Notes: generated by a model from the letters alone, not told the origin. 64,000 nucleotides of DNA from a bacterium MS4 (GCA_000752215.1 CCFG01000011.1:255109-319108), one strand, 5' to 3'. Shown: positions 8,192 through 19,021, counted from the stretch's first letter. A program made the numbers and translations.

Positions 8192-9715
8192 TTGAATTAT
8201 CACTCCACAAGAAACAGCAGCGTCAGCGTATCCTCTGCTCAGGCGATTTCGCAGGGCATCAGCAGCGAAGGCGGACTTTTTGTTCCCGAAAAGCTGCCCT
8301 GCTTTTCATATTCGGATTTGCTGGAGTTGCAGCACTGCGGCTATACAGAGCGCGCAGTCCGCATTTTATCGGCTTTTCTTTCCGATTTTACCGCGGAAGA
8401 AATTACGGAATGTGTTGGGAAGGCTTACACCGGCGGAAAATTTGAACAGGACAGGCCGGCTCCGATTTCCTATCTGCAGAATGGAAAAATGAATATGTAC
8501 CTGCTGGAGCTGTGGCACGGTCCCACCTGTGCGTTTAAAGATATGGCACTGCAGCTTTTGCCGCACCTTCTTACCAAATCGCTGAAAAAGATTCAGTCCT
8601 CCCGGACTGCCCTGATTCTGGTCGCTACTTCCGGCGACACGGGAAAAGCGGCGCTGGAAGGCTTTAAAGATGTGGACGGGACCCGGATTCAGGTATTTTA
8701 TCCGGAAAACGGCGTCAGCCCCATGCAGAAGCGCCAGATGAACACCCAGGAAGGGAACAATGTGGCGGTCTGCGCGATTGAGGGCAATTTCGACGATGCC
8801 CAGACCGGTGTGAAAAAGATTTTTACCGATCCCGAAATCGACCGTCTGCTTGAACAGAATAATATTATGTTTTCCAGCGCGAACTCCATCAACTGGGGCA
8901 GGCTGCTGCCGCAGATCGTCTATTATTTCTCCGCGTACTGCGATCTGATGGCCAACGGAGAAATTGACCGTGAGGGCGAAAAAGTCAATATCGTTGTCCC
9001 GACGGGCAATTTCGGAAATATTCTGGCAGCTTATTACGCCAAAAAGATGGGCCTGCCGGTGAAAAAGCTGATCTGTGCGTCCAACGCCAACAATGTGCTG
9101 ACCGATTTTCTGAACACGGGCGTTTATGACCGCAACAGGGATTTCCATACCACCATTTCTCCGTCCATGGATATTCTGGTATCCAGCAACCTGGAGCGCC
9201 TGCTGTATGACCTGACCGGTAACGACAGCGCAAGAGTAGCCGGATGGATGAAGGAACTGGCGTCAGACGGCAGGTATCAGGTTGACAGCGATATCCTGAA
9301 CCGCCTTCACGAGCTGTTCTGCGCGGGGTTCTGCGACGATGCCGCGACAAAGGAAACCATCCGGGAAATCTACCGGACGGAAAATTACCTTTGCGACACC
9401 CACACGGCGGTGGCGGTCAACGTCTATCAGCAGTATGTCGAAGCTGAAAAGGATACGGAAACTCCGACGATTGTCGTATCTACGGCCAGTCCGTATAAAT
9501 TCGCCGACAGTGTGCTGAGCGCCGTTTCGGCCGATTACAGCGCGGATGCCTCTGAGTTTGAAAAGGTTCAGGCGCTTTCCGCTGTCACAGGCACCCCGAT
9601 TCCGGCGCCGATTGTACAGCTGGAATCAAAAAAAGTCAGATTTACCGCTATTTGCCCGAAAGATAAAATGGGCGAAGCTGTGCTGAAAACAGCCGGAATA
9701 AAGTATACTGTCTAA
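8192..9715 (+). CDS. thrC: Threonine synthase
   Basis: A 507-residue PLP enzyme converting O-phosphohomoserine to threonine. The PLP lysine is Lys116 in GPTCAFKDMALQ. SGDTGKAAL and PTGNFGN are phosphate and PLP-binding loops of the family. The N-terminal YHSTR and GLFVPE are typical of the long threonine synthase class. It starts with TTG at 8192, seven bases after AAGGGGG. A weak candidate -10 (TATGAT, 8154-8159) lies upstream without a convincing -35. No hom or thrB is next to it. The metallophosphoesterase follows after 11 bases. Confidence 0.95.
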   Translation: MNYHSTRNSSVSVSSAQAISQGISSEGGLFVPEKLPCFSYSDLLELQHCGYTERAVRILSAFLSDFTAEEITECVGKAYTGGKFEQDRPAPISYLQNGKMNMYLLELWHGPTCAFKDMALQLLPHLLTKSLKKIQSSRTALILVATSGDTGKAALEGFKDVDGTRIQVFYPENGVSPMQKRQMNTQEGNNVAVCAIEGNFDDAQTGVKKIFTDPEIDRLLEQNNIMFSSANSINWGRLLPQIVYYFSAYCDLMANGEIDREGEKVNIVVPTGNFGNILAAYYAKKMGLPVKKLICASNANNVLTDFLNTGVYDRNRDFHTTISPSMDILVSSNLERLLYDLTGNDSARVAGWMKELASDGRYQVDSDILNRLHELFCAGFCDDAATKETIREIYRTENYLCDTHTAVAVNVYQQYVEAEKDTETPTIVVSTASPYKFADSVLSAVSADYSADASEFEKVQALSAVTGTPIPAPIVQLESKKVRFTAICPKDKMGEAVLKTAGIKYTV

Positions 9716-9726
9716 GAGAGGATCAC

Positions 9727-10416
9727 ATGTCACTATTTGCTATTGCAGACCTGCATCTGTCCCTTGGCTGTGACAAACCAATGGACGTATTTGAAGGTTG
9801 GCGGGACTATACCGTCCGTCTTGAAAAAAACTGGCGCGCCGTGGTCGGCGAAGACGACACCGTTGTCGTCGCGGGGGATATTTCATGGGCGATGAAACTC
9901 GAGGAAACGGTGAAGGATTTCGAGTTCATTCATTCCCTGCCCGGCCGCAAGCTGTTTTTGAAGGGCAACCACGATTACTGGTGGGCCACAAAAAAGAAGA
10001 TTGACGATTTTCTGAAGGTGCACGGGCTGGATTCCATCAGTATTATTCACAACAACGCGGTGGCCGTCGGGGATATTGCGGTCTGCGGTACGCGCGGGTG
10101 GCTGTACAATTCCGAAACCGCGGAGGATATCAAAATTGTCAACCGCGAGGCCGGCCGTCTCAATACCTCGATCAACGAGGCGGAAAGGATGGGGATAAAG
10201 CCGGTCGTATTTCTGCACTACCCGCCTGTCTATGACGGGGCGGAGTGCAAAGAGATCCTTGACGTGTTAAAGTCGCACGGCATCACGGAATGCTACTTCG
10301 GACACATTCACGGGAATCAGGCAGCCCGCCGGGCAATCACCGGGGTTTATGACGGAATCAAAATGCATTTGATTTCCTGCGACTACTTAAAATTCATGCC
10401 TGTGCCGGTGAAGTGA
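9727..10416 (+). CDS. Calcineurin-like metallophosphoesterase
   Basis: A 229-residue two-metal phosphoesterase. All family motifs are present: ADLHL, GDISWAM, GNHDYW, HYPP and GHIHG. It resembles the uncharacterised Firmicutes YpbG/YkuE-like enzymes. The ATG at 9727 follows GAGAGG. It is probably co-transcribed with thrC (11-base gap), but no functional link is evident. The substrate is unknown. Confidence 0.85.
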   Translation: MSLFAIADLHLSLGCDKPMDVFEGWRDYTVRLEKNWRAVVGEDDTVVVAGDISWAMKLEETVKDFEFIHSLPGRKLFLKGNHDYWWATKKKIDDFLKVHGLDSISIIHNNAVAVGDIAVCGTRGWLYNSETAEDIKIVNREAGRLNTSINEAERMGIKPVVFLHYPPVYDGAECKEILDVLKSHGITECYFGHIHGNQAARRAITGVYDGIKMHLISCDYLKFMPVPVK

Positions 10417-10464
10417 ACAATTTTTGAATATTTTATCTAATATATAGAATATTTATTTTCCATG

Positions 10465-10473
10465 TGCTATAAT
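10465..10473 (+). promoter_or_regulatory. Extended -10 promoter of tig
   Basis: TG-C-TATAAT at 10465-10473 forms an extended -10. The -35 is poor (TAGAAT at 10445-10450 with a 17-base spacer). It lies 38 bases before the tig ATG. Confidence 0.6.
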
Positions 10474-10511
10474 AATTTAGATAATTTGCATTTTGCAGGA
10501 GGAAGTTAATA

Positions 10512-11831
10512 ATGAGCTTAAAATCGTCCAATAAGGTTGATACGAACCGTTACCAGCTTGAGGTTGCAGTAGACGCTGCTATATTTGAAAAAGCGCTTGA
10601 TCAGGCATATCATAAAGAAAACAAAAAAATTGCGATTCCCGGCTTCCGTAAGGGAAAGGCTCCCCGTGCTTTTGTTGAGAAGTATTACGGCGAGCAGGTA
10701 TTTTATGAGGATGCGATCAATGCGGTTTACCCCGACGCGCTGGATGCGGCTATCAACGAGGCGAAACTCGAAATGATCGAGGATAAAATTGATTTTGATC
10801 TGGTTTCCGCCGGCAAGGAAGGCGTTGTTTTTAAAGCGACCGTCACAACAAAGCCGGAAGTGGAAATTGATGAATATAAAGGCTTGACCGCAGCCAAAAA
10901 TCCGGTTAAAGTAACCGACGAGGACATTGACGCAGAGATCAAGAAGGTTCAGGAGCGCAATTCCAGAATGGTGACCGTAGAAGACAGAGCGGCCCAGAAC
11001 GGCGACATTACCGTCATTGATTTTGACGGTTCCGTGGACGGCGTTGCTTTTGACGGCGGCAAAGCGGAAAACTACAGCCTTACTCTCGGTGCGGGCCAGT
11101 TTATCCCGGGCTTTGAAGAGCAGGTTGTGGGCCATAAAACAGGCGACGAATTTGATGTCAACGTAAAGTTCCCGGAGGATTACCACTCGAAGGATCTGGC
11201 CGGTAAGGACGCCGTTTTCAAAATCAAGCTGCATGAAATCAAAATGAAGGAACTGCCGGAAGTTGACGACGACTTTGTCAAGGATGTCAGCGATTTCGAT
11301 ACGCTCGATAAATACAGGGAAGACATTAAAGCAAAGCTGACCGAAGCCGAGGAAAAGAAGGCAAAGGACGATGTGGAAAATCAGCTGATCAATAAGCTGG
11401 TAGAGAATCTCAAAGCCGAAATTCCGCAGGCGATGTATGAAAACAAAATCAACGAGGATATCCGTGAATTCGGGTACCGTCTTCAGTCCCAGGGCCTGAA
11501 CCTCGATACATACCTGCAGTACACGGGTATGGACAAGGATTCTATCCGCAAGCAGTTCCAGCCGCAGGCGGAACGCGCGGTAAAGGTCCGTCTGGCGCTC
11601 GAAAAGATCGCCCAGCTGGAAGACATTCATCCGACCGAGGAAGAAATCGAAGCAGAGTTTGAAAAGCTTGCCAAGGGCTATGAAATCGACGCTGAAAAGG
11701 TAAAGACCTTTATCCCCAAAGAGGAACTGGCGAAAGATATCTCCGTTGAAAAAGCAATCAACCTCGTTCGTGACAGCGCAGTTGTAACGGAAAAAGAAGA
11801 TACTTCCGAAACTGCAAAAACTGCTGAATAA
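10512..11831 (+). CDS. tig: Trigger factor (ribosome-bound chaperone / prolyl isomerase)
   Basis: A 439-residue trigger factor of normal length. The N-terminal ribosome-binding domain has the signature GFRKGKAPR (residues ~45-53). The central FKBP-type isomerase domain spans about residues 150-245 (GDITVIDFDGSVDG, FIPGFEEQVVG). The C-terminal chaperone arms end in an acidic tail. The ATG at 10512 follows AGGAGG by nine bases. It heads the canonical tig-clpP-clpX-lon-engB run, linking nascent-chain folding to proteolysis. Confidence 0.97.
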   Translation: MSLKSSNKVDTNRYQLEVAVDAAIFEKALDQAYHKENKKIAIPGFRKGKAPRAFVEKYYGEQVFYEDAINAVYPDALDAAINEAKLEMIEDKIDFDLVSAGKEGVVFKATVTTKPEVEIDEYKGLTAAKNPVKVTDEDIDAEIKKVQERNSRMVTVEDRAAQNGDITVIDFDGSVDGVAFDGGKAENYSLTLGAGQFIPGFEEQVVGHKTGDEFDVNVKFPEDYHSKDLAGKDAVFKIKLHEIKMKELPEVDDDFVKDVSDFDTLDKYREDIKAKLTEAEEKKAKDDVENQLINKLVENLKAEIPQAMYENKINEDIREFGYRLQSQGLNLDTYLQYTGMDKDSIRKQFQPQAERAVKVRLALEKIAQLEDIHPTEEEIEAEFEKLAKGYEIDAEKVKTFIPKEELAKDISVEKAINLVRDSAVVTEKEDTSETAKTAE

Positions 11832-11890
11832 GAAAAGTCCTTCCTGCCAATTATTAATTTATTGTTTAGTTTTATTGGAGGTACGCAATA

Positions 11891-12478
11891 ATGAGTTTAG
11901 TCCCATATGTTATTGAGCAGACAAACAGGGGAGAACGTTCCTATGATATTTTTTCACGCCTGCTGAATGACAGAATCGTAATGCTTACGGAAGAGGTAAA
12001 CGATACCACTTCCAGTCTGGTGGTTGCTCAGCTTTTATACCTTGAGGGCCAGGATCCGTCGAAGGATATCAGCCTTTATATCAACAGCCCGGGAGGGTCC
12101 GTAACCGCGGGATTGGCAATTTACGATACGATGCAGTATATTAAATGCGACGTTTCCACCATTTGCATGGGTATGGCTGCCAGCATGGGCGCGTTCCTGC
12201 TTGCGGCGGGTACCAAAGGCAAACGGTACGCTCTTCCCAACAGCGATATTATGATTCATCAGCCGAGCGGCGGCGCACAGGGTCAGGCGACTGATGTGAT
12301 GATCCACGCCGACCACATTATTGCCACCAAGAAGAAGCTGAATGAAATCCTTGCTGAGAGAACGGGACAGCCGATTGAAGTTATTGCGAAAGATACCGAG
12401 CGCGATAATTTTATGACGGCGGAGGCTGCCGCGAAATATGGCCTGATCGACAAGGTCATCTACAATTCGATGAGTTGA
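11891..12478 (+). CDS. clpP: ATP-dependent Clp protease proteolytic subunit
   Basis: A 195-residue serine protease. The catalytic triad is recognisable: Ser98 in MGMAASMGA, His123 in IMIHQPSGG, and the Asp in YGLIDKV near residue 188 or in the DTERDNF stretch near 172 by family convention. It forms the tetradecameric chamber served by ClpX. ATG at 11891, GGAGG at 11875-11879. It is 17 bases from clpX. I see no CtsR-type heat-shock operator in the 59-base gap upstream. Confidence 0.97.
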   Translation: MSLVPYVIEQTNRGERSYDIFSRLLNDRIVMLTEEVNDTTSSLVVAQLLYLEGQDPSKDISLYINSPGGSVTAGLAIYDTMQYIKCDVSTICMGMAASMGAFLLAAGTKGKRYALPNSDIMIHQPSGGAQGQATDVMIHADHIIATKKKLNEILAERTGQPIEVIAKDTERDNFMTAEAAAKYGLIDKVIYNSMS

Positions 12479-12495
12479 GGTTGGTGATTAATTAG

Positions 12496-13806
12496 ATGCC
12501 AAATAATGACGATATCAAGGACAGAGGAATCTGCTGCTCGTTCTGCGGAAAACCGCAAAACGAAGCGCGCCGTCTGATTGCAGGTCCCGGTGTGTATATC
12601 TGTGATGAATGCATAGAGCTGTGCATGTCGATCCTTGACGACGAAAAAAACCTATCCAACCGAAAATCCAACTACAGTGAAGCTTCGGCCGAACTTCCCA
12701 AACCGCATGAAATCAAAAAACAGCTGGATGAATATGTGATTGGACAGGAAAAAGCAAAGGTTGCACTTTCTGTTGCGGTCTATAATCACTACAAAAGAAT
12801 CTATTACGGTAAAGACGACGTAGAACTGACAAAGAGCAACGTGCTGCTGCTCGGCCCGACCGGTGTAGGAAAAACTCTGTTGGCGCAGACGCTGGCAAAG
12901 ATACTGGATGTTCCGTTTGCGATTGCGGATGCCACCACATTGACGGAAGCCGGCTATGTCGGCGAAGACGTTGAAAATATCCTGCTTCGTTTGATCCAGG
13001 CCGCGGATTTCGATATTGAAAAAGCCGAACGCGGTATTATCTATATCGATGAAATCGACAAGATCGCCAGAAAGTCCGAAAATCCCTCCATTACACGTGA
13101 CGTCAGCGGAGAGGGAGTACAGCAGGCTCTTCTGAAGATTCTGGAGGGAACTGTTTCCAACGTTCCCCCGCAGGGCGGCAGAAAACATCCCCAGCAGGAG
13201 TTTTTGCAGATCGATACCTCCAATATCCTGTTTATCTGCGGCGGAGCTTTTGACGGCCTGAATAAGATTGTTCAGAAACGCACGGCATCCTCCGCTATGG
13301 GCTTCGGCGCACAGGTCAAAAGCAAGGTGGAGCTTGATTCCACAGCCTGGATGCAGGATGTTGTGCCGCATGATCTGGTGAAATACGGATTGATTCCTGA
13401 ACTGGTCGGCCGTGTGCCTGTCATTGCCGCGCTCAACGGACTGGATGAGGACGCTCTTGTAAGAATTTTGACTGAGCCGAAAAACTGCTTGATCAATCAG
13501 TACAAGAAGCTGTTTCAGCTGGATAAGGTTGAGCTGGAGTTTAAACCCGACGCACTGAAAGCAATTGCCAAAAAGACCATTGACCGCCGCACGGGCGCAA
13601 GAGGGCTGAGATCCATCATGGAAGATTTGTTAACCAATCTCATGTATAAGGTCCCGTCTGACTACACCGTTGAAAAGGTCACCATTACCGCGGATACGGT
13701 GAATCAGGGCACGGAACCGGAGATCGTGTATAATCAGGACCGCAAACCGGTCAGGATTAAAATAACAACTCCCAGGAAGCGCGGCCGTAAGGATACAGCG
13801 TCATAA
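12496..13806 (+). CDS. clpX: ClpX AAA+ unfoldase
   Basis: A 436-residue unfoldase that feeds tagged proteins to ClpP. The N-terminal zinc-binding domain has Cys14, Cys17, Cys36 and Cys39. Walker A is GPTGVGKT (~residue 117), Walker B is IIYIDEIDK, and sensor motifs follow. The C-terminal small domain carries [12 protein letters not shown]. The ATG at 12496 has only a distant GAGG/GGTGAT site, so translation may be partly coupled to clpP. A hairpin lies between clpX and lon. Confidence 0.97.
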   Translation: MPNNDDIKDRGICCSFCGKPQNEARRLIAGPGVYICDECIELCMSILDDEKNLSNRKSNYSEASAELPKPHEIKKQLDEYVIGQEKAKVALSVAVYNHYKRIYYGKDDVELTKSNVLLLGPTGVGKTLLAQTLAKILDVPFAIADATTLTEAGYVGEDVENILLRLIQAADFDIEKAERGIIYIDEIDKIARKSENPSITRDVSGEGVQQALLKILEGTVSNVPPQGGRKHPQQEFLQIDTSNILFICGGAFDGLNKIVQKRTASSAMGFGAQVKSKVELDSTAWMQDVVPHDLVKYGLIPELVGRVPVIAALNGLDEDALVRILTEPKNCLINQYKKLFQLDKVELEFKPDALKAIAKKTIDRRTGARGLRSIMEDLLTNLMYKVPSDYTVEKVTITADTVNQGTEPEIVYNQDRKPVRIKITTPRKRGRKDTAS

Positions 13807-13819
13807 CGATAGAAATCTT

Positions 13820-13868
13820 GGCTGTTGCACGTGGCAGACTTTTTGTTGTCCACTTGCAACAGCCTTTT
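13820..13868 (+). terminator. Hairpin between clpX and lon, likely partial terminator
   Basis: A ten-base perfect stem (GGCTGTTGCA 13820-13829 with TGCAACAGCC 13855-13864) extended by GTGG/CCAC, followed by only four T residues. An alternative pairing of CTTGGC with GCCAAG reaches the lon ribosome binding site (AAGGAGC). Confidence 0.6.
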
Positions 13869-13885
13869 CTGCCAAGGAGCAAACT

Positions 13886-16315
13886 ATGAGTACAAATCAA
13901 GAACTGAAGAAAATTGAAAATATTTCCATCCCTGTGCTCGCGCTCAGAGGACTGGTTATTTTCCCGGGCATGCTTCTGCAATTTGATGTGGGAAGAAAAA
14001 AGTCCATACTGGCTCTTTCCCAGGCGATGGAAGAAAATCAGCAGATTTTTCTGGTTGCCCAAAAGGATTTAAATACAAACGAACCGGGCGGCGAGGATCT
14101 TTATAAAATGGGAATCGTGGCGAAAATCAAACAGGTGATCCGCCATACCGACGAGGGCGTACGGCTTTTTGCAGAAGGAATGTACCGTGCTGAAATTTCC
14201 TCCGTTACCAGCGAAAACCCTTTTATTCTTGCCGAAATTGTTTCAAGCGAAACCAAATCGTACCGGACCAGCCATAAGACTGAGGCGTTGATCCGTTACA
14301 CGCAGACGCTTTTTGAAGAATATATTCAAAATTACAGCCGTATCCCTCCGGATATTATCATCGGCGTAGTGCAAAAGAAAAACTGCGGAGAGCTTGCGGA
14401 CTATATCACCTCCAACATCATGCTCGACTATGAGCAGAAACAGGCGATTCTGGAGGAGCTCCATCCGGTAAAAAGGCTGGAAAAGCTGAATGAGATTTTA
14501 AAGAATGAAATTCAGGTGCTTTCCATTGAAAGCCAGATCAGCGAAAAGGCAAAGGAACAGATTGACGAAAATCAACGGGAATATTTTCTGCGCGAGCAAA
14601 TGAAGGCCATCTCCAACGAGCTTGGAGACGACGACAGCCCGCTGAACGAGGCCGACGATCTAAGGGAGCGCATCATGAAAATGAAGCTTCCCAAGCTCCA
14701 GAATGAGAAGCTGCTGAAGGAATGCGACCGGCTTTCCAAAATGCCCTACGGTTCCCACGAAGCAAGCGTGATCGTCAGCTATGTGGAAACCTGTCTGGAA
14801 CTGCCGTGGAACGCCGCGAGCCGTGAGCATATCGACCTTGCAAAAGCACAGAAGGTGCTTGACCGCGACCATTTCGGCCTGACAAAGGTAAAGGAACGGA
14901 TTATTGAAATTCTGGCTGTTAAAAAGCTTGCCCCCGATATCAAAGGGCAGATTATCTGTCTGGTGGGTCCTCCGGGCGTCGGCAAAACATCCATTGCCCG
15001 TTCGATCGCCAAAGCCATCGGGCGCAATTATGTACGCGTGTCGCTCGGCGGCGTGAGGGATGAATCCGATATCATGGGACACAGAAAGACGTACGTGGGT
15101 TCCATGCCGGGACGGATTATCTCCGCCATGAAACAGGCCGGCACAAACAATCCGCTGATCCTGCTGGATGAAATCGATAAATTAGGAAACGATTTCCGCG
15201 GCGATCCTGCATCCGCCTTGCTGGAAGTGCTGGATTCGGAGCAGAATTCTTCCTTCTTCGATCACTATATTGATATGCCGTTTGACCTGAGCAAGGTGAT
15301 GTTCATTACCACCGCCAACGATTACAGCGCCATTCCGGAGCCCCTTTTGGACAGAATGGACGTGATTACCCTTGGAAGCTATACCCATGAGGAAAAATAC
15401 AACATCGCCCTGAAGCACCTGATTCCGAAGCAGTTCAAGAAACACGGGATCAATTCCAAAATGCTGAAGGTGACTCCGGCCGCCATTCACGAGCTGATTG
15501 ACGGCTACACCAGAGAAGCCGGCGTACGTAATCTGGAACGTCAGATCGCTTCCATCTGCAGAAAATGCGCGAAAAAGATCGTGGGAGACAACCAGACGAA
15601 AATCGTTGTCAAGCCGGAGAATCTGGAGGACCTTTTAGGTCCGAAGAGATTCAAAAAAGACGAACTTGTGAAATCCGATATGGTCGGCCTGGTCAACGGT
15701 CTTGCGTGGACCAGCGTCGGCGGAGAGCTTCTTCCGATTGAAGTGGCGGTAATGGACGGCACGGGAAAAATCGAGCTGACCGGCTCACTGGGCGACGTGA
15801 TGAAGGAGTCCGCCCGAACCGCGATCAGCTGTATCCGGACCAGGGCCGATTCGTTCGGCATCTGCCATGATTTCTACAGCAAATACGATATTCATATCCA
15901 CGCGCCGGAGGGGGCTATTCCCAAGGACGGACCGTCCGCCGGAACCGCAATGGCGACCGCGATTACCTCCGCGCTGACCAACATCCCGATCCGGCACGAT
16001 GTCGCAATGACAGGGGAAATTACTTTACTGGGCAGGGTGCTTCCTATCGGCGGGTTAAAGGAAAAAACGATGGCCGCTTACCGTTCGGGAATCAAGACGG
16101 TCATCATTCCGGCCGACAATGTTTCCGATCTGGCTGAAATTGACGCTGTGGTAAAAAACGCGGTGGATTTTCTGCCGGTTGAGAAAATCGACCAGGTGCT
16201 TGAGGCGGCTTTAACCAAAATGCCGGAAAATAAAAAGGAAGAGAACACGGATTCGCTTGTTCCGATGAATGCTTCCAGCCAGCCGGCGATTCTGACGCCC
16301 GGCATTCCGCAGTAA
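13886..16315 (+). CDS. lon: ATP-dependent Lon protease
   Basis: An 809-residue LonA protease. The N-terminal substrate domain begins with [14 protein letters not shown]. The AAA+ module has GPPGVGKTS (~residue 360) and LLDEIDK. The protease domain holds the Ser684 (PKDGPSAG)-Lys727 (GGLKEK) dyad. It degrades damaged and regulatory proteins in the cytosol. ATG at 13886 after AAGGAGC. The last ~25 residues are a short non-conserved tail. engB follows 12 bases later, as in Bacillus. Confidence 0.97.
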   Translation: MSTNQELKKIENISIPVLALRGLVIFPGMLLQFDVGRKKSILALSQAMEENQQIFLVAQKDLNTNEPGGEDLYKMGIVAKIKQVIRHTDEGVRLFAEGMYRAEISSVTSENPFILAEIVSSETKSYRTSHKTEALIRYTQTLFEEYIQNYSRIPPDIIIGVVQKKNCGELADYITSNIMLDYEQKQAILEELHPVKRLEKLNEILKNEIQVLSIESQISEKAKEQIDENQREYFLREQMKAISNELGDDDSPLNEADDLRERIMKMKLPKLQNEKLLKECDRLSKMPYGSHEASVIVSYVETCLELPWNAASREHIDLAKAQKVLDRDHFGLTKVKERIIEILAVKKLAPDIKGQIICLVGPPGVGKTSIARSIAKAIGRNYVRVSLGGVRDESDIMGHRKTYVGSMPGRIISAMKQAGTNNPLILLDEIDKLGNDFRGDPASALLEVLDSEQNSSFFDHYIDMPFDLSKVMFITTANDYSAIPEPLLDRMDVITLGSYTHEEKYNIALKHLIPKQFKKHGINSKMLKVTPAAIHELIDGYTREAGVRNLERQIASICRKCAKKIVGDNQTKIVVKPENLEDLLGPKRFKKDELVKSDMVGLVNGLAWTSVGGELLPIEVAVMDGTGKIELTGSLGDVMKESARTAISCIRTRADSFGICHDFYSKYDIHIHAPEGAIPKDGPSAGTAMATAITSALTNIPIRHDVAMTGEITLLGRVLPIGGLKEKTMAAYRSGIKTVIIPADNVSDLAEIDAVVKNAVDFLPVEKIDQVLEAALTKMPENKKEENTDSLVPMNASSQPAILTPGIPQ

Positions 16316-16327
16316 CGGGGTGAAGCA

Positions 16328-16915
16328 TTGAATTTTGATAAAGCTTTATTTGAATTCGCGGCGGGGAGACCGGATCAGCTGCCAGAATCCACCGTCCCGG
16401 AAATCGTATTTTCCGGACGGTCCAATGTGGGAAAATCTTCTCTGATCAATAAACTGGTCAACCGTAAATCCCTTGCCAGGGTCAGCGCGAAACCCGGGAA
16501 AACAGGAACCATCAATTTTTACAATTTGCAGACTTGCAGATTGGTGGATCTGCCGGGTTATGGCTACGCGAAAGTCTCTCAGTCGGAAAAAAAGCGCTGG
16601 TCTGAACTGGTCGAAGGTTATTTCAGCGCACAGCGCAATGTCAGGCTTGTCATCCAGATTATCGACATGAGGCACAGTCCTTCTGCCGACGATCTGGATA
16701 TGATCGAATATCTGATAAATTCGGGCACGCATTTTCTGATTGCCGCTACAAAAAGCGACAAGCTGAACAAGACGGAACGAATGAATCAGCTTCGGCTGTT
16801 CCAGGAGATGTTCAGTCAGGCCGAGGGACTGAAGCTGATTCCTTTTTCGTCGGTCAATGGGGAAGGAGTGGAGGAGATTCGGAATATCATTTCGGAGATC
16901 TGCGATCATTCTTAA
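16328..16915 (+). CDS. engB: Ribosome biogenesis GTP-binding protein EngB/YsxC
   Basis: A 195-residue TrmE-Era-EngA-EngB-type GTPase needed for 50S assembly. G1 is GRSNVGKSS, G2 is the KPGKTGT stretch, G3 DLPGYGYAK, and G4 TKSDK. It starts with TTG at 16328 after GGGGTGAAG; no ATG or GTG is better placed. Co-transcription with lon is conserved across Firmicutes. Confidence 0.95.
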   Translation: MNFDKALFEFAAGRPDQLPESTVPEIVFSGRSNVGKSSLINKLVNRKSLARVSAKPGKTGTINFYNLQTCRLVDLPGYGYAKVSQSEKKRWSELVEGYFSAQRNVRLVIQIIDMRHSPSADDLDMIEYLINSGTHFLIAATKSDKLNKTERMNQLRLFQEMFSQAEGLKLIPFSSVNGEGVEEIRNIISEICDHS

Positions 16916-16979
16916 AAGCCGTTTCCAAACCTGCCGTTGTAAACGGTACATAGCTAACTTGATGTCCGCCCTGATTCGC

Positions 16980-17008
16980 TTTACTTTTGGACTTTTGTGT
17001 GTTAGAAT
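16980..17008 (+). promoter_or_regulatory. Putative sigma-A promoter of the TrpR-like gene
   Basis: TTTACT (16980-16985), 17-base spacer, TAGAAT (17003-17008), 36 bases before the TTG start. Confidence 0.55.
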
Positions 17009-17044
17009 TTTATCCTATTAAATTAAAATAAGGAGTGAAACCGT

Positions 17045-17347
17045 TTGAATTCAAAAATTAAAGATGAGAGTGTGGACTTTTTGTTTAAAGCGATTCTTTC
17101 TTTAAAGACGGTTGACGAATGTTATAATTTTTTTGAGGACCTATGCACAGTACCGGAGATAAAGGCAATGTCGCAGCGCCTGCTTGTGGCTCATATGCTG
17201 AGCACCAAGCGGGTCTACAGCGACATCGTTGCCAAAACCGGCGCTTCCACAGCTACCATCAGCAGAGTCAACCGCTCGCTGAACTACGGCTGCGACGGCT
17301 ATGAGCTGGTATTCAACAGGATCGACAAAGACGAAAAGAGCAAATGA
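17045..17347 (+). CDS. YerC/YecD-type TrpR-related DNA-binding protein
   Basis: A 100-residue protein of the TrpR-like family found in Firmicutes. The body is helical and ends in a helix-turn-helix (VAKTGASTATISRVNRSL, residues ~60-78). It starts with TTG at 17045, seven bases after AGGAGTG. Family members are presumed transcription regulators; the ligand and targets are unknown. Its stop overlaps the methyltransferase ATG (ATGA), so the two form a coupled pair. Confidence 0.85.
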   Translation: MNSKIKDESVDFLFKAILSLKTVDECYNFFEDLCTVPEIKAMSQRLLVAHMLSTKRVYSDIVAKTGASTATISRVNRSLNYGCDGYELVFNRIDKDEKSK

Positions 17348-18087
17348 GTTATTCGTCTTTTGCCCTTTACTATGACAGTCTTACACAAAATGTCAGTTAT
17401 CCGGAACGGGCGGAGTATCTGATCGGTTTGCTGGACAGGCTGAACCACAAGGCCGGACTGACGCTCGATCTGGCCTGCGGTACAGGCAGCTTTACCATTG
17501 AACTGGCTGAGCGGGGAATCGATATTTACGGAATCGACGGCTCCGAGTCCATGCTTTCGGTTGCAAAGCAAAAGGCGGCGGACCGTGGGCTGGATATTCT
17601 TTTTTTGCGTCAGCAGATGCAGAATATCGACCTGTACGGCACGGTCGATACGGTGATTTGTATGCTGGACAGCATCAACCACCTGACCCGTGAAAGCGAT
17701 GTAATGAAGACGTTTTCCCGTGTTTCGCTTTTTCTGAATCCGGGCGGATATTTTGTTTTTGATATGAATACACTGTATAAGCACCGGTATGTTCTCGGAA
17801 ATCAGACATACGTTTACGACACAGACGACGTTTACTGTGTCTGGCAGAACCGCTTTGAAGAAAAGACCGGCCGGGTCGGAATTACTCTGGACTTTTTCGG
17901 CCGGGAAGGGGAAGCCTACCACAGAAGCTCCGAGCACTTTTATGAGCGCGCTTACGATTCGGAACTGATTGTTTCCATGCTGTCCAAAGCGGGGCTGGAA
18001 ACCGTGGGTTTATTTCGTGAACTCAGTTTTGAAAAACCGGACGATCAAACAGAACGAATTGTCGTTGCAGCAAGAAAGATAAAATAA
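17344..18087 (+). CDS. Class I SAM-dependent methyltransferase
   Basis: A 247-residue Rossmann methyltransferase. Motif I is LDLACGTGSFTIEL (~residues 39-52), followed by the acidic GIDGSESML (motif II) and MLDSINHL. It is similar in length and order to clostridial YxiB/Tam-like methyltransferases. The substrate is unknown. Start ATG at 17344 overlaps the TrpR-like stop; hslO follows after 13 bases. Confidence 0.8.
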   Translation: MSYSSFALYYDSLTQNVSYPERAEYLIGLLDRLNHKAGLTLDLACGTGSFTIELAERGIDIYGIDGSESMLSVAKQKAADRGLDILFLRQQMQNIDLYGTVDTVICMLDSINHLTRESDVMKTFSRVSLFLNPGGYFVFDMNTLYKHRYVLGNQTYVYDTDDVYCVWQNRFEEKTGRVGITLDFFGREGEAYHRSSEHFYERAYDSELIVSMLSKAGLETVGLFRELSFEKPDDQTERIVVAARKIK

Positions 18088-18100
18088 AAGGATTTTTAAT

Positions 18101-18988
18101 ATGGATAGAATGATCAGATGCATTACCTCCGACGGCAGTATCATGGCAGCCGCCGTGGATTCCACCTACCTGGTTGCCACAGCCCAGCAGATTCACGGCA
18201 CCAGCCCGGTCGTAACCGCGGCGCTCGGCAGGCTGCTCACGGGCGCTTCCCTGATGGGCTCGATGCTGAAAAAGGAGAACGCTTCCCTTACGCTGAAAAT
18301 CAACGGGGGAGGACCTTTGGGGACAGTGATCGCCATCGCGGACAGCCACGGCAACTGCCGGGGCTGTGTTGACAATCCCGCAGTTGAACTGCCGCTCAAG
18401 CCAAATGGAAAGCTAGATGTCGGCACGGCGGTAGGTGCGGACGGTATTCTGGGTGTGATACGCGATTTTGGCGATGGAAGCCCTTATATTGGCCATGTGG
18501 AAATTAAATCCGGAGAAATCGCGGAGGACCTTACCAATTATTATGTCGTCAGCGAACAGGTTCCCACCGTCTGCGCGCTGGGGGTATTGCTCGACAAAGC
18601 AGACAGCCGCCAGCTCCTTGCGGGCGGGATGCTGATACAGGTTTTGCCCGGAGCGGATCAGGCGGCCATAGACAGGCTGGAACGAAATGCAAGCGGATTA
18701 AAACCGGTCACAACCATGCTGGCCGCGGGAATGTCGATTGAAGAGATGTGTAAGACCGTGCTGGAAGGCTTTGAAATGGAAATTCTGGATGAATTTCAAA
18801 TCGGTTATGTCTGCAATTGCAGCAAGGAACGTGTGCTCCGTGCGATTTCAACACTGAAACCGGAGGATATTCTGTCACTGGCGGATGAGAAAGGCTTTGC
18901 CGAGGCGAAGTGTCAGTACTGCGGTCATACCTATCAGCTGTCGAAACAGGAACTGGAAGAGCTTGCGGAAAAAAAGCAAGCAAAATAA
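18101..18988 (+). CDS. hslO: Hsp33 redox-regulated holdase
   Basis: A 295-residue chaperone activated by oxidative stress. The C-terminal zinc switch is visible as CNCS (~residue 238) and CQYC (~residue 271). The N-terminal domain contains GGGPLGTVIAIADSHG, typical of the family. The ATG at 18101 follows AAAGGATTT. A strong tRNA promoter begins 33 bases after the stop. Confidence 0.95.
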   Translation: MDRMIRCITSDGSIMAAAVDSTYLVATAQQIHGTSPVVTAALGRLLTGASLMGSMLKKENASLTLKINGGGPLGTVIAIADSHGNCRGCVDNPAVELPLKPNGKLDVGTAVGADGILGVIRDFGDGSPYIGHVEIKSGEIAEDLTNYYVVSEQVPTVCALGVLLDKADSRQLLAGGMLIQVLPGADQAAIDRLERNASGLKPVTTMLAAGMSIEEMCKTVLEGFEMEILDEFQIGYVCNCSKERVLRAISTLKPEDILSLADEKGFAEAKCQYCGHTYQLSKQELEELAEKKQAK

Positions 18989-19021
18989 TCCGGGGAAAAT
19001 GAAAAAAATGTAATTTTAGTG

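Noticed and set aside
10518-11630. 370-codon - strand frame opposite tig
   Set aside because: Shadow frame of a codon-biased gene; no recognisable family and no start signals.
13820-13868. CIRCE- or CtsR-type heat-shock operator near clpX/lon
   Set aside because: The inverted repeat is not the TTAGCACTC-N9-GAGTGCTAA or the heptad CtsR repeat; it folds as a transcript hairpin.
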